Below are positions 52,851 through 61,145 of a DNA stretch of 64,000 nucleotides, piece by piece. The notes beneath the pieces were generated by a model. It was not told the DNA's origin. It ran no database searches and saw only the letters and a list, made by a program, of their open reading frames with translations. How positions within the stretch are numbered: position 1 is the stretch's first letter; each line of letters begins with the position of its first letter. Position numbers and translations under genes: made by a program. This DNA is from Amorphus orientalis (GTDB lineage Bacteria > Pseudomonadota > Alphaproteobacteria > Rhizobiales > Amorphaceae): assembly GCF_030814015.1 (NCBI RefSeq), contig NZ_JAUSUL010000005.1:1-64000 (forward strand), in the 5' to 3' direction.

Positions 52851-53330
52851 TCAGCCTTGCGCGCTGGTTGCCGGGGCGAGTCCGTCGATCACCCAGTTTC
52901 CGTCCTCGCGCCGGCAGCCGATGCCGGACAGCAGGAACAGGCCGCTCGGCGCGTTCACGGAGGTAACGAAGGACCGGCACAGGCCGCCTGAGGGGGCCGG
53001 CACGTCGGTCACCTCGATCAGCCGTCCGGTGGTCCCGGCCTCGGGGTTCGACCAGGTCCGCTCCGCCTCCGGGGTGAGCGGATCGCTGCCCAGTGAAAAG
53101 GCCAGCGCATCGAGATCGGCGGTATCCAGTCCGGTTTCGGCCAGAAGCGGATCGGGCTGGGCGGCGACGGACGCCGTCGTGTCACTCGCAGCCAGCATCG
53201 TCTCGCTGCCGCCGAAGAAGGCGCAGCCGCCGAGAGTGACACACGAGACCAGAACTGCGACATGCGTCCGATGGCGCCGGGCGCGCGGCGCGATATAACG
53301 GGCGCAAGCATCAATCGACACTGGAGCCAT
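52851..53330 (-). CDS. Surface-antigen-like lipoprotein (RT0821/Lpp0805 type)
   Basis: 159 residues from the ATG at 53330. A basic N-terminus precedes [13 protein letters not shown], a lipobox with the lipidated Cys near residue 36. The C-terminal half has [18 protein letters not shown] and the pair [10 protein letters not shown] and [15 protein letters not shown], the Cys-containing pattern of the alphaproteobacterial outer-membrane 17-kDa-antigen-like family. Its start is only 5 bases from the divergent pdxH start, so one or both promoters must lie inside the opposite gene, or the true start is further in. Confidence 0.75.
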   Translation of the reverse strand: MAPVSIDACARYIAPRARRHRTHVAVLVSCVTLGGCAFFGGSETMLAASDTTASVAAQPDPLLAETGLDTADLDALAFSLGSDPLTPEAERTWSNPEAGTTGRLIEVTDVPAPSGGLCRSFVTSVNAPSGLFLLSGIGCRREDGNWVIDGLAPATSAQG

Positions 53331-53335
53331 CCTCA

Positions 53336-53974
53336 ATGACCAAGAGCGATACTGTGCCGCCGGAGGAGTTAACGAGCCGTGACTTCTCCGAGGAGGAGGA
53401 TCCGTTCGGCCTGTTCGGCGCCTGGCTCGAGGAGGCCACGGAAAAGGAGATCAATGATCCCAACGCGATGGCGGTCGCCACCGTCGACACCGATGGACTG
53501 CCCGACGTGCGGATGGTTCTCCTGAAGGGCTTCGATACCCAGGGCTTCGTCTTCTACACGAACTTCGAGAGCGCCAAGGGCCGGGAAATCCTCGCCACCG
53601 GCAAGGCGGCCCTGCTGTTTCACTGGAAGAGCCTGCGGCGGCAGGTGCGGGTCCGCGGCCCCGTGGAGACGGTGACGGAGGAAGAGGCCGACGCCTATTT
53701 CCACTCCCGGCCGCGCGGCAGCCGCATCGGCGCCTGGGCGTCGAAACAGTCCGAGCCGCTGGAAAGCCGGTTCGCGCTGGAAGGCGCCGTGGCGCGCTAC
53801 ACCGCCAAGTTCGGGATCGGCGACATTCCCCGCCCGCCCCACTGGTCCGGCTTCCGCATCAAGCCGCTGCAGATCGAGTTCTGGCACGACCGGCCGTTCC
53901 GCCTGCACGACCGCATCGTGTTCGCCCGGCCGGAGATCGGCCACGGCTGGTCGAAGACACGGCTTTATCCCTGA
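53336..53974 (+). CDS. pdxH: Pyridoxamine 5'-phosphate oxidase
   Basis: 212 residues. The FMN-binding split-barrel motifs are [20 protein letters not shown] near residue 42, [16 protein letters not shown] near residue 64, [17 protein letters not shown] and [16 protein letters not shown]. The C-terminal [14 protein letters not shown] and HDRIVFAR are diagnostic. It makes pyridoxal phosphate from pyridoxine or pyridoxamine phosphate. The start is 5 bases from the divergent lipoprotein start; a TATAAC at 53293 inside that gene is a possible -10 element. A methyltransferase gene follows by 24 bases. Confidence 0.93.
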   Translation: MTKSDTVPPEELTSRDFSEEEDPFGLFGAWLEEATEKEINDPNAMAVATVDTDGLPDVRMVLLKGFDTQGFVFYTNFESAKGREILATGKAALLFHWKSLRRQVRVRGPVETVTEEEADAYFHSRPRGSRIGAWASKQSEPLESRFALEGAVARYTAKFGIGDIPRPPHWSGFRIKPLQIEFWHDRPFRLHDRIVFARPEIGHGWSKTRLYP

Positions 53975-53998
53975 AACCACACGTTCCAGGAGACACCG

Positions 53999-54628
53999 GT
54001 GGCGCCCGATTCAGAGACCTTCTGGGACCGACAGGCCCGTAAATATGCCCGCAGGCCCGTGGCCGACATGGCGAGCTACGATCACACCATGGAGCGTACC
54101 CGGGCCCATCTGGCAGGCGCGGACTCGGTGGTCGAACTCGGCTGCGGCACCGGAACCACGGCGCTTCGGCTCGCCGACTGCGTCGGCCACATCACCGCCA
54201 CCGACATCTCCTCCGAGATGATCGCCATCGCCCGGGAGAAGGCGGCGAAGCAGGGCGCGACGAACGCCACCTTCGCCCACGCGGACGTCTTCTCCGCGCT
54301 CGCCGACGGGCCGCCGCGGGATGCCGTGCTGGCGTTCAACCTGTTCCACCTGACCGAGGACCCGGCAGAGGCCATCCGCGCCGTCCACGACGCCCTGAAG
54401 CCCGGCGGCCTCTTCGTCTCCAAAACCGTCTGTCTGGGCGACCGACCCGGCGTGCTACGGGTCGTGATCCCGGTCATGAAGGCGATCGGCATGGCGCCGA
54501 AGGCCGTCGCCTTCCTGAAGGTAGCGGAGCTGGACCGAACCATCGCCGAGGCGGGCTTCGAGATCCTGGAGACCGGCGTCTTCCCGAAATCGCCGCCGGC
54601 GCGGTTCGTCGTCGCCCGCAAGACCTGA
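53999..54628 (+). CDS. Class I SAM-dependent methyltransferase
   Basis: 209 residues from a GTG at 53999 preceded by CCAGGAGA. The AdoMet fold is clear: DSVVELGCGTGTTALRLAD near residue 40 (motif I), HITATDISSEMIAIAREKA (motif II Asp), FAHADVFSALADG and LAFNLFHLTEDPAEAIRAV. The C-terminal region is hydrophobic and may contact a lipid-like or small-molecule substrate, but no specific family was recognised. It lies 24 bases after pdxH and converges on corA across 17 bases. Confidence 0.85.
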   Translation: MAPDSETFWDRQARKYARRPVADMASYDHTMERTRAHLAGADSVVELGCGTGTTALRLADCVGHITATDISSEMIAIAREKAAKQGATNATFAHADVFSALADGPPRDAVLAFNLFHLTEDPAEAIRAVHDALKPGGLFVSKTVCLGDRPGVLRVVIPVMKAIGMAPKAVAFLKVAELDRTIAEAGFEILETGVFPKSPPARFVVARKT

Positions 54629-54645
54629 GTCGGCCCGCAAGCCGC

Positions 54646-55626
54646 CTACAACCAGCGCCGCCAGCGGAAGACCGCCCAGCAGGCGATCGCGGACACCACC
54701 ATCAGGATGATGGAAAACGGAAAGCCGAGCCGCCAGTCGAGGGTCGGCATGTCCTGGAAGTTCATCCCGTAGCTGGAAGCGATCAGGGTCGGCGGCAAAA
54801 ACAGCACCGCCATCACCGAGAAGATCTGGGCGATCTGGTTCTGGTGCAGGCTGACCAGGCCGAGGGTGGCGTCCAGCAGGAAGTTCGCCTTGGAATCCAG
54901 CGCGTCAGCGTGCTCGGTGAGTGACCGCACGTCCCGGTGGATCGTGTCGAGCTTGCCCTGGTCCTCCGGGCTGATCCCGGCGGTGCCGACGTGGTGGCCG
55001 AGAAAGGCCGCCATGCGCTCCAGGCTCATCAGGCTGTCCTGGATGCGCAGCGTCAGGATCCCGAGCCGGCCGATCGACTTGATCGCCGAATTCATGTCCG
55101 GGTCGTCGCGGCGGTCGCGCACCCCGGTCTCGAAGATCGTGCGGGCGATCTCCTCCAGCCGCGAGGCGACCACCTCCTGGATGTCCGCGGTGCGGTCGAC
55201 GGCGGTGTTCAGGAGTTCGAACAGCACGCTGCTGCCGCTCTGGCAGTTGGCGTGGGCGCGCTGGACCTTGGCGGCCACCATCTCGAACGCGCGCGGCCCC
55301 TCGAAGCGCAGCGTCACCAGCCGGTCCTTGCGCAGGATGAAGGTCACCGGCGCGATCGCCGGCTGGCCGTTGTCCACCACCCGGACCAGCGACGCGGTCA
55401 TCACCAGCGCCTCGTCGTCCTGGTAGAAGCGGCTGGAGCTTTCGATCTCGGTCATCTGCTGCCGGGTCGGCAGCTGCACGCCTGTCATCGCCTCCACCCG
55501 GGCGATCTCGCGGTCCGTCGGGCTTTCCAGATCGACCCAGGTCGCGGTGCGCGGCAGCGGTCCCTTGCGCTCCTCGCCGCTGTAACGCGCCAGCGCCGAC
55601 GCTTCGGGAACAAAATAGGTCAGCAT
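54646..55626 (-). CDS. corA: CorA-family magnesium/divalent cation transporter
   Basis: 326 residues. A large N-terminal cytoplasmic alpha/beta domain is followed by a long helix and two C-terminal membrane helices. The signature YGMNF (GMN selectivity loop) is near residue 290 between them, after FSVMAVLFLPPTLIAS, and the basic tail RWRRWL ends the protein. These features define CorA channels for Mg2+ or related ions; Co2+ or Zn2+ efflux relatives exist and cannot be excluded. It converges on the methyltransferase gene. The intergenic repeat cluster begins about 150 bases upstream of its start. Confidence 0.92.
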   Translation of the reverse strand: MLTYFVPEASALARYSGEERKGPLPRTATWVDLESPTDREIARVEAMTGVQLPTRQQMTEIESSSRFYQDDEALVMTASLVRVVDNGQPAIAPVTFILRKDRLVTLRFEGPRAFEMVAAKVQRAHANCQSGSSVLFELLNTAVDRTADIQEVVASRLEEIARTIFETGVRDRRDDPDMNSAIKSIGRLGILTLRIQDSLMSLERMAAFLGHHVGTAGISPEDQGKLDTIHRDVRSLTEHADALDSKANFLLDATLGLVSLHQNQIAQIFSVMAVLFLPPTLIASSYGMNFQDMPTLDWRLGFPFSIILMVVSAIACWAVFRWRRWL

Positions 55627-55789
55627 GCACGCACCCCGGACGAGCCCCTGCCCGCGCCGCGGGCGTCCGTGACTGCTTATCGGCTTTTTGCGACGGGGGA
55701 AATTGAGGAGTTGGGGGAGCGGTTTTTGTCGCTCACGCCGAACGAGTTCGGTTTGCTTTTCCCCTCACGCCGAGTGCGCTGACGCGCAC

Positions 55790-56445
55790 CGGCTCCGGGT
55801 GGGCGCGGCAGATTCGTCTCCGCTCACGCGAGTTCGCTTCGCTCACCGCTCCGCGGGCGCGGCCTCCGGCCGGCGGACGGTCGTCCGCTGGCTGGAGCGA
55901 TACGGTAGGGGCTGTCAGGCTTGTCCGGCACAAGCCACACACTCCGCTCATTCCCGCGAAAGCGGGAATCCAGGGCGGAAGACTTCAGAGGCTGCGGGTG
56001 ATTTGGTTGGTTTTTGCCGCTCACGCCGAGTGCGCTTGCGCGCACCGGCTGCGCGGGCGCGGCCATCTTCCTGGTCCCTGTCGCTTCGCTCCGCGCCTCT
56101 TGGATGGCAGGCGGACGGTCGTCCGCTGATGGTGCGATACGGCTGAGCCCGTCAGGCGTGTCCGGCGCAAGCCAAACACTCCGCTCATTCCCGCGAAGGC
56201 GGGAATCCAGGGCCATACGGCAAGCGCGCGCAAAAAACGCCCTGGACCCCGGCTTTCGCCGGGGTGAGCGGAGATTAGACCGGCGCCCCAAAGTCCCTCG
56301 AGCGCCCTTTCCGTATTTCACCTGCCAGCGGACGACCGCGCGCCGGACGCTCAAGAGGCGAGGAGCGAAGCGACCGGGACAAAACTTGAGTCTCGCGCCC
56401 GCGCAGCCGGTGCGCGCAAGCGAACTCGCGTGAGCGAAATAACTC
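55790..56445. repeat. Left repeat cluster: REP-like palindromes plus GC-rich repeat blocks
   Basis: About 650 bases without a supported gene. Palindromic cores with TTCCCGCGAAAGCGGGAA-type sequence lie at 55945-55978 and 56180-56213, and a reversed one at 56240-56274. Between them are blocks containing CGCTCACGCGAGTTCGCTTC, TGCGCGGGCGCGGCC and GGCGGACGGTCGTCCGCTG, each repeated two or three times in varying orientation. The same building blocks reappear at 60430-61145 and singly at 9499-9591 and 12043-12113. They are non-coding, though stop-free reading through them produces spurious Ala/Arg-rich frames. Confidence 0.85.
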
Positions 56446-56459
56446 CCCCCGCCCCGCTC

Positions 56460-56612
56460 TCAGCGGGTGGTGGCGGGCTTCACCGTCGGCTGCGGCGCCC
56501 GGCAGATCACCGCCGCCGAAACGGCCTGGATGCCGACCGGCTTGTAGTGATCGCAGAGATTGCTGCTCGACTTCCAGGTGGAGGCGGTTGTTCCGCTGGT
56601 GTTGGTAGCCAT
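56460..56612 (-). CDS. Microprotein paralogue 1 (50 residues), unknown function
   Basis: 50 residues on the minus strand, starting with MATNTSGTTASTWKSSSNL. The central stretch NLCDHYKPVGIQAVSAA is identical to that of a second small gene at 56996-57142, and both continue with a Cys and RAP (VICRAP here). GGAAAGG lies about 9 nt before the ATG. Selection at the protein level is suggested because the flanking N- and C-terminal parts differ between the copies while the core is preserved. There is no signal peptide or membrane helix. The two conserved Cys could bind a metal or form a disulfide. No known family was recognised. Confidence 0.65.
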   Translation of the reverse strand: MATNTSGTTASTWKSSSNLCDHYKPVGIQAVSAAVICRAPQPTVKPATTR

Positions 56613-56995
56613 GTGACTGGCCTTTCCGTCCCTAAACCGGTTCGCGGCCGGATCGCGTCCGCCCGAACACGCACTTCAACACTGGCCGCCCCGCGCCGCC
56701 CGCCCGATGGACGGACCCGGCCGGAGGAGACCGACACCCCCCGTCGCCCGCAGGCCGTCCCGGAGGCGACGCACGACCCCCGTGCGCCGACCCTCAGGAG
56801 ACACCCTCAATTGCGGCACGATCTGGACGGAGATGGGTCGAAAGCCGTGTTTTCGTTCACGTTTCACGGCCGATCTGTAACACTTCGAGAGAAGGGTTAA
56901 GCAGGGGTTAGCGACCGCCCTTCGCGCGGCTCAAGCAGTCCCACACCGCGCCCGCGCGGCGGGAGCGCAACGTCACCGATAGAGGGAGTTGTTCC
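56613..56995. other. Intergenic region between the two microprotein genes
   Basis: About 380 bases, upstream of paralogue 1 and downstream of paralogue 2 on the minus strand. It is GC-rich near the gene and turns AT-richer around 56850-56915, where a CtrA-like TTAA-N7-TTAG site lies. No other gene, hairpin or repeat copy was recognised. Confidence 0.5.
56897..56911 (-). promoter_or_regulatory. CtrA-like site upstream of microprotein paralogue 1
   Basis: On the minus strand this reads CTAA-N7-TTAAC, one mismatch from the CtrA consensus TTAA-N7-TTAAC of alphaproteobacteria. It is 285 bases before the paralogue 1 start. A similar site stands 289 bases before paralogue 2, so both position and sequence were kept after duplication. 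The distance implies a long leader if it is the promoter. Confidence 0.4.
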
Positions 56996-57142
56996 CTACC
57001 TTACCCAGCTGCTGAACTTCGCCGGCTGAGCCGGTGCACGGCAGGACGCGGCGGCGGAAACCGCCTGAATGCCGACCGGCTTGTAGTGATCGCAGAGGTT
57101 CGGCTTGGCAGCCGCGGTCTGTTGGCTTTCGGTGCTGGCCAT
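56996..57142 (-). CDS. Microprotein paralogue 2 (48 residues), unknown function
   Basis: 48 residues starting MASTESQQTAAAKPNL, with the shared core NLCDHYKPVGIQAVSAA and then ASCRAP and a distinct end (QPAKFSSWVR). CAGGGAGAAAG precedes the ATG at good spacing. The frame continues open to 57346 upstream, but only the part from 57142 matches the paralogue. It lies 383 bases upstream of paralogue 1, on the same strand, giving a tandem duplication with a period of about 530 bases. Function unknown; it adjoins the SIR2-NTPase gene on the other strand. Confidence 0.65.
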   Translation of the reverse strand: MASTESQQTAAAKPNLCDHYKPVGIQAVSAAASCRAPAQPAKFSSWVR

Positions 57143-57578
57143 GGTCCCGTCTTTCTCCCTGATGAGGGAGCCTGCCGGAGGTCCGGCGGACGATCTCACC
57201 GCACGTGCGGCGGACAGCTCCCTACGCGTCCCTGTCTGGTCCCGCCCGGCACTGGCGTGTCGGGACCTGCGCTCAAAAACCGGTATCGGTTTCCATTGCT
57301 CCAGCATCCGGGTCGAAGCTGGCGCGAAGCCCGCACATCCATTCACGAACCGCTACGTTTTGTTCCGACCGCCGAAACCGCGCCCGCCGCACCGGGCACC
57401 AGCCCGATAATCCCGAATAGCAGGGAGTGGTTAAGGGAGGGTTGAACGATCATTTTGCCGTGGCGTCACCGGAACATGATGAGCGGCTCGACTGCGATTT
57501 TGGCGTGCAGAATTGACACGTCCACACTTTGAAAACAAACTCTGCTCAATTCTTTCTCAATAATCCCGCGCGGTATCG
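57143..57578. other. Divergent intergenic region between microprotein 2 and the SIR2-NTPase gene
   Basis: About 436 bases. The left part is GC-rich like the host; composition drops to AT-rich from about 57450, marking the left edge of the probable acquired segment. TTGACA at 57513-57518 is a good -35 candidate for the SIR2-NTPase gene, but no matching -10 was convincing at 16-18 bases. The second CtrA-like site is at 57431-57445. Confidence 0.5.
57431..57445 (-). promoter_or_regulatory. CtrA-like site upstream of microprotein paralogue 2
   Basis: On the minus strand it reads TCAA-N7-TTAAC, one mismatch from TTAA-N7-TTAAC. It is 289 bases before the paralogue 2 start, nearly the same distance as the equivalent site of paralogue 1. 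It lies on the boundary with the AT-rich segment. Confidence 0.4.
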
Positions 57579-59909
57579 ATGGCCATGCAAATTGAAAACG
57601 AATCCTCCTTCCGTGCCACCCTAGGAAGGGGGTTTAATCTCTTTCTGGGGTCAGCTTTTTCAATACTCGCAAGAGACAACAACAAAGAACAATTACCAAC
57701 TGGACTGGCCCTGACAAAAGAACTATGCATAAAATTCTCGCGCCCCGACCTGCAAGAGCACGATCTTCCGCTTGTCTCCCAAATTATAAAATCAAAAAAC
57801 AGAACCGAGTTTAATGAATACCTACTAAACAGATTCAAAATAGGCGAATACGACCCTCGTTATGAAAGCATAACAACCCTTGAAGTTAAAAGAATATTCA
57901 CTACAAATATTGATGATCTTATGCCAAAAATTTTCAGCAAAAGCAAAGAGCGTTATTTGAATGACTTGTTGCTACAAGGCGCCACCTTCGGAGATCGGGA
58001 CGCAGTTGAATATCTTCCTCTTCATGGGAACGTACTATATCCAGAGCCGGATTTTTCTTTTACCCCAATCGAAACAGCATCCGCTTTCGCAAATAACCCT
58101 ACTCAGTTCCAATACTTGGTAAGCTGCCTTCTCAAAGATCCCACAATTTTCTTGGGATATTCATTTAAAGATGCAGGAACGCTGCAAGCGCTAAGCCATC
58201 ATTTCACCACACCAGCTCAGCCAAAATCGAAATGGATTCAACTTAGGACGGACGAAAAAGCATACGTTGATTACTTTAAGTCTCTGGGATTTGAGATAAT
58301 TATTGGAGACACAGAATCAATAATAGATTACTTCAATATTAGGGCCTCAGAGATAACGCGCCCCGCTTCTTCAGAATTAAATGCGGCATCCTTTTCGACG
58401 GGCAGAATACCCTCGCTAAATGAAGCCCCTGTTCGGCCAATTACCGACTATTTTCGCGGACACGCTCCAGTCTGGCACGACATATTAAGTCAGCGAATTC
58501 CGACGACAAAAAAATACAACAGAATTATAAACCATATTGATTCAGGTCGAAATGTTTTGCTGTCCGGCATTCCTGTCTGCGGGAAGTCCACAATACTCAT
58601 GCAAGCAGCTGCGTATTATGACACAAATCAAATTAAGATCTTTGAAGAAAATTTAACGCCAGAGAAAGCTACGCAGATCGTATCGAAGATCGAAGGTAAA
58701 GGAAAACTTCTTTTATTTATAGATAACGCCGGCGACAGCGTGGACGCCCTAGACATTCTGAGCAACTGCAAAGATATTCAAATTGTCGCAGCTGACCGAT
58801 CAATCAACATTGGGTTTGGATCGCACAGATTCAAATCTGATCGATTTACAAATCTGGACTGCTCAGATCTAAATGAAGACGATTATCAGAATATATATGA
58901 CTCAATCCCTCCCGTCATTAGAGAGAACCGAATGACGGTACCCGAAGTAGAGCTACAAATTTGGCCGTCTACATTTGAATTTATTGAGAAAAATGTGGTC
59001 GGCCCCTCTATTTCAGATAGATTTAAGGATGTTCTGATTAAACTGAGGAGTACGCAGATCGAGCTTCACGATCTTTTTGTAATGATTTGCTATGTATATT
59101 CTTGCCACTCACCCGTTTCATTTGATGTGGTGAGTCGATTTATTGGAGCAGGCGGTGATTATGTTAAAGTATATGGAGTCCTGGAACGACTCGGAAAATT
59201 ATTGTCAGAGGTTGACACCAATAATGCTCAATTTGTCGACCTTGATGACACTCAGGACCACTTTACCCCAAGGTCCCAATTGATTGCGGAGACAGTTGTT
59301 GACCGCTGCAGGAATATGGACTTTGGAAGAGTCTATCTGGACTTTCACACGAAGGTTCCTCGCTTATTCATTCCCAGATACTCTAATTTTAAGAGGTTTG
59401 GGTACAGGAACGGCTATGCGGAGCGTGTGTTTCAAGACTGGAAAGAGGGCGAAAAATTCTATTTGAGAGTCTATAAAGAGGACAAAAATTATTTTCTAAA
59501 ACAACAACTAGCAATTTTTTTAGGGGCAAAAAAGCAATATGGCTTAGCTTTTAAATACATTGACGAGGCACTCACCGAGTCAAAGAACAAAAATCCCAAT
59601 ATTAGACACACACATGCCCGCCTGCTCTTCGACGCAAACATCGATAAGGCGGCAAGCGACCGCTCTCTGAAACATAATTTAGTTCGCAGCATGGAGATAT
59701 TGGAGGCATGTCATGAATATGACAAACGTCAAACGAATCACGCACTACGCTTTTCGGAACAAGCGATTAAATTCAATTCAGTATTTCCAGGCGCAGAATC
59801 TCTTGCATATACAACTAAGGCAAAAACGTGGTTGAAGGAAGAAATACATAAAACCCCATCTCTGCGGTATGCAAGGCGACTCTTAAAAGACATAGAACGG
59901 TTAAATTAG
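57579..59909 (+). CDS. SIR2-NTPase protein, candidate SIR2-STAND anti-phage defence effector
   Basis: 776 residues. An N-terminal SIR2-like domain (about 15-255) shows FLGSAFS at 22-28 (GAGxS-type NAD-binding turn), FTTNID with TTN at 108-110 and Asp112, the likely catalytic His149 in PLHGN, and GYSFKD at 193-198. A P-loop NTPase follows: Walker A GIPVCGKST at 330-338, Walker B KLLLFIDNAGD with Asp382, and an Arg in VAADRS near 407. The C-terminal 350 residues are mostly helical, fitting a sensor region of STAND proteins. SIR2 effectors of this kind deplete NAD during phage infection (Avs5 and related systems). The gene is AT-rich with AAA, ATA and TTA codons, unlike all neighbours, which implies recent transfer. 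It is flanked by repeat clusters. Confidence 0.85.
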   Translation: MAMQIENESSFRATLGRGFNLFLGSAFSILARDNNKEQLPTGLALTKELCIKFSRPDLQEHDLPLVSQIIKSKNRTEFNEYLLNRFKIGEYDPRYESITTLEVKRIFTTNIDDLMPKIFSKSKERYLNDLLLQGATFGDRDAVEYLPLHGNVLYPEPDFSFTPIETASAFANNPTQFQYLVSCLLKDPTIFLGYSFKDAGTLQALSHHFTTPAQPKSKWIQLRTDEKAYVDYFKSLGFEIIIGDTESIIDYFNIRASEITRPASSELNAASFSTGRIPSLNEAPVRPITDYFRGHAPVWHDILSQRIPTTKKYNRIINHIDSGRNVLLSGIPVCGKSTILMQAAAYYDTNQIKIFEENLTPEKATQIVSKIEGKGKLLLFIDNAGDSVDALDILSNCKDIQIVAADRSINIGFGSHRFKSDRFTNLDCSDLNEDDYQNIYDSIPPVIRENRMTVPEVELQIWPSTFEFIEKNVVGPSISDRFKDVLIKLRSTQIELHDLFVMICYVYSCHSPVSFDVVSRFIGAGGDYVKVYGVLERLGKLLSEVDTNNAQFVDLDDTQDHFTPRSQLIAETVVDRCRNMDFGRVYLDFHTKVPRLFIPRYSNFKRFGYRNGYAERVFQDWKEGEKFYLRVYKEDKNYFLKQQLAIFLGAKKQYGLAFKYIDEALTESKNKNPNIRHTHARLLFDANIDKAASDRSLKHNLVRSMEILEACHEYDKRQTNHALRFSEQAIKFNSVFPGAESLAYTTKAKTWLKEEIHKTPSLRYARRLLKDIERLN

Positions 59910-59918
59910 TCTATCCCC

Positions 59919-60323
59919 TCACGGCAGCGCCCTCGACTTTCCGTCTTCGCCGATGGCGACGAAGGTGAACTTGGCTTCCGTCACCTTGATGCACTCTTCG
60001 CTTTCGCGCGGGCGGCGCCAGGCCTCCACATGGATGGCGAGCGAGGTGCGGCCGGTGTGGACGATGTCGGCATAGAGGCTGACCTCGTCGCCCACGTGCA
60101 CCGGCGACAGGAAGGTGAGCGCCTCCACCGAGATGGTGGCGCAGCGGCCCTTGGCGCGGCGGGCGGCGACGTTGCCGGCGGCAAGGTCCATCTGGGACAT
60201 CAGCCAGCCGCCGAAGATGTCGCCGGCCGGGTTGGTGTCGGCCGGCATGGCGACGGTGCGGATCACCGGCGCCTCCTCGGGCGGATGCCGGTCCCTGTCG
60301 CGTGTCGGCGTGTCGTCGGCCAT
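59919..60323 (-). CDS. Acyl-CoA thioesterase (hotdog, YciA-like)
   Basis: 134 residues from the ATG at 60323, preceded by GGGGGGAGGGG. The family block is TVAMPADTNPAGDIFGGWLM near residue 25, with Asn and Asp positions of the active site, followed by QMDLAAGNVAARRAKGR, VEALTFLSPVHVGDEVSLYA and VEAWRRPRESEECIKVTEAKFTFV in two parts. YciA-type enzymes hydrolyse short- to long-chain acyl-CoAs. It converges on the SIR2-NTPase gene with a 9-base gap and returns to host-like GC composition, so the right boundary of the AT-rich segment is sharp here. Confidence 0.88.
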   Translation of the reverse strand: MADDTPTRDRDRHPPEEAPVIRTVAMPADTNPAGDIFGGWLMSQMDLAAGNVAARRAKGRCATISVEALTFLSPVHVGDEVSLYADIVHTGRTSLAIHVEAWRRPRESEECIKVTEAKFTFVAIGEDGKSRALP

Positions 60324-60429
60324 GTCCCCTCCCCCCAGGATTCTCGTTCGGACGCCGGCCTGTGCCCGGATCACTTCGGTTGAGAATACCCCGCGTGGGT
60401 CGTGTGTGAAGAGCGTGTGTTGGGTGGTG

Positions 60430-61145
60430 TTTGTTTCTGCTCACGCCGGTCGCGCTTTGCGCGACGGCTGCGCGGGCGCGCCCTGACCGGGCGGCGGACG
60501 GTCGTCCGCTGGTGGGTGAAATACGGCGCGGACTCGGCTCGCTTTTCGGATGCCCACACCTTGCTCGCCCTTTCCGTAACACTCCCACCAGCGCGCGACT
60601 GCGCGCCGGCCACACTTGGCCGCCCCCGCGGAGCGGTGAGCGAAGCGAACTCGCGTGAGCGGCAAAAGACAGTCCAGGGCGATCAAGCTCTGAAGCTGCG
60701 GTCTGGGGCCCTGGATTCCCGCTTCCGCGGGAATGAGCGGAGATTGGGGTTATGCTCCGGAACGCGAACTGAGGTCGCGCCGTATTTCACCCACCAGACG
60801 ACGACTGTCGGCCGGCCACACTTGGCCGCGCCCGCGCAGCGGTGAGCGAAGCGAGCTCGCGTGAGCGGCAAAAGACAGTCCAGGGCGGGTTTGTCCGGCG
60901 CCGACCGTATGGCCCTGGATTCCCGCTTCCGCGGGAATGAGCGGAGATTGGGGCTGGCCTCGGGAAGGCAAACCGCGGCCGCACCGTATTTCACCCACCA
61001 GCCGACGACTGTCGGCCGGCCAGTCAAGAGGCGCGGAGCGAAGCGACCGGGAAAAGGGAGATGGCGCGCCCGCGCAGCCGGTGCGCTTTAGCGCACTCGG
61101 CGTGAGCGATAACGAGCCGAGCAAACCAGCTCGCGTGAGCGGAGA
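60430..61145. repeat. Right repeat cluster: REP-like palindromes plus GC-rich repeat blocks
   Basis: About 700 bases between the thioesterase and acyl-CoA ligase genes, built from the same blocks as 55790-56445. Two near-identical units contain GGTGAGCGAAGCGAACTCGC (about 60636 and, with one change, 60840), GGCAAAAGACAGTCCAGGGC, then CCTGGATTCCCGCTTCCGCG at 60709-60745 and 60912-60950, then GCCGTATTTCACCCACCA-type sequence. The two units are about 200 bases apart, so at least one tandem duplication is visible. No coding sequence or transposase is present. Confidence 0.85.

Noticed and set aside
55688-56900. Several 70-180-codon frames through the left repeat cluster
   Set aside because: They arise from stop-poor repeat DNA; the same peptide fragments reappear in both orientations at the other cluster.
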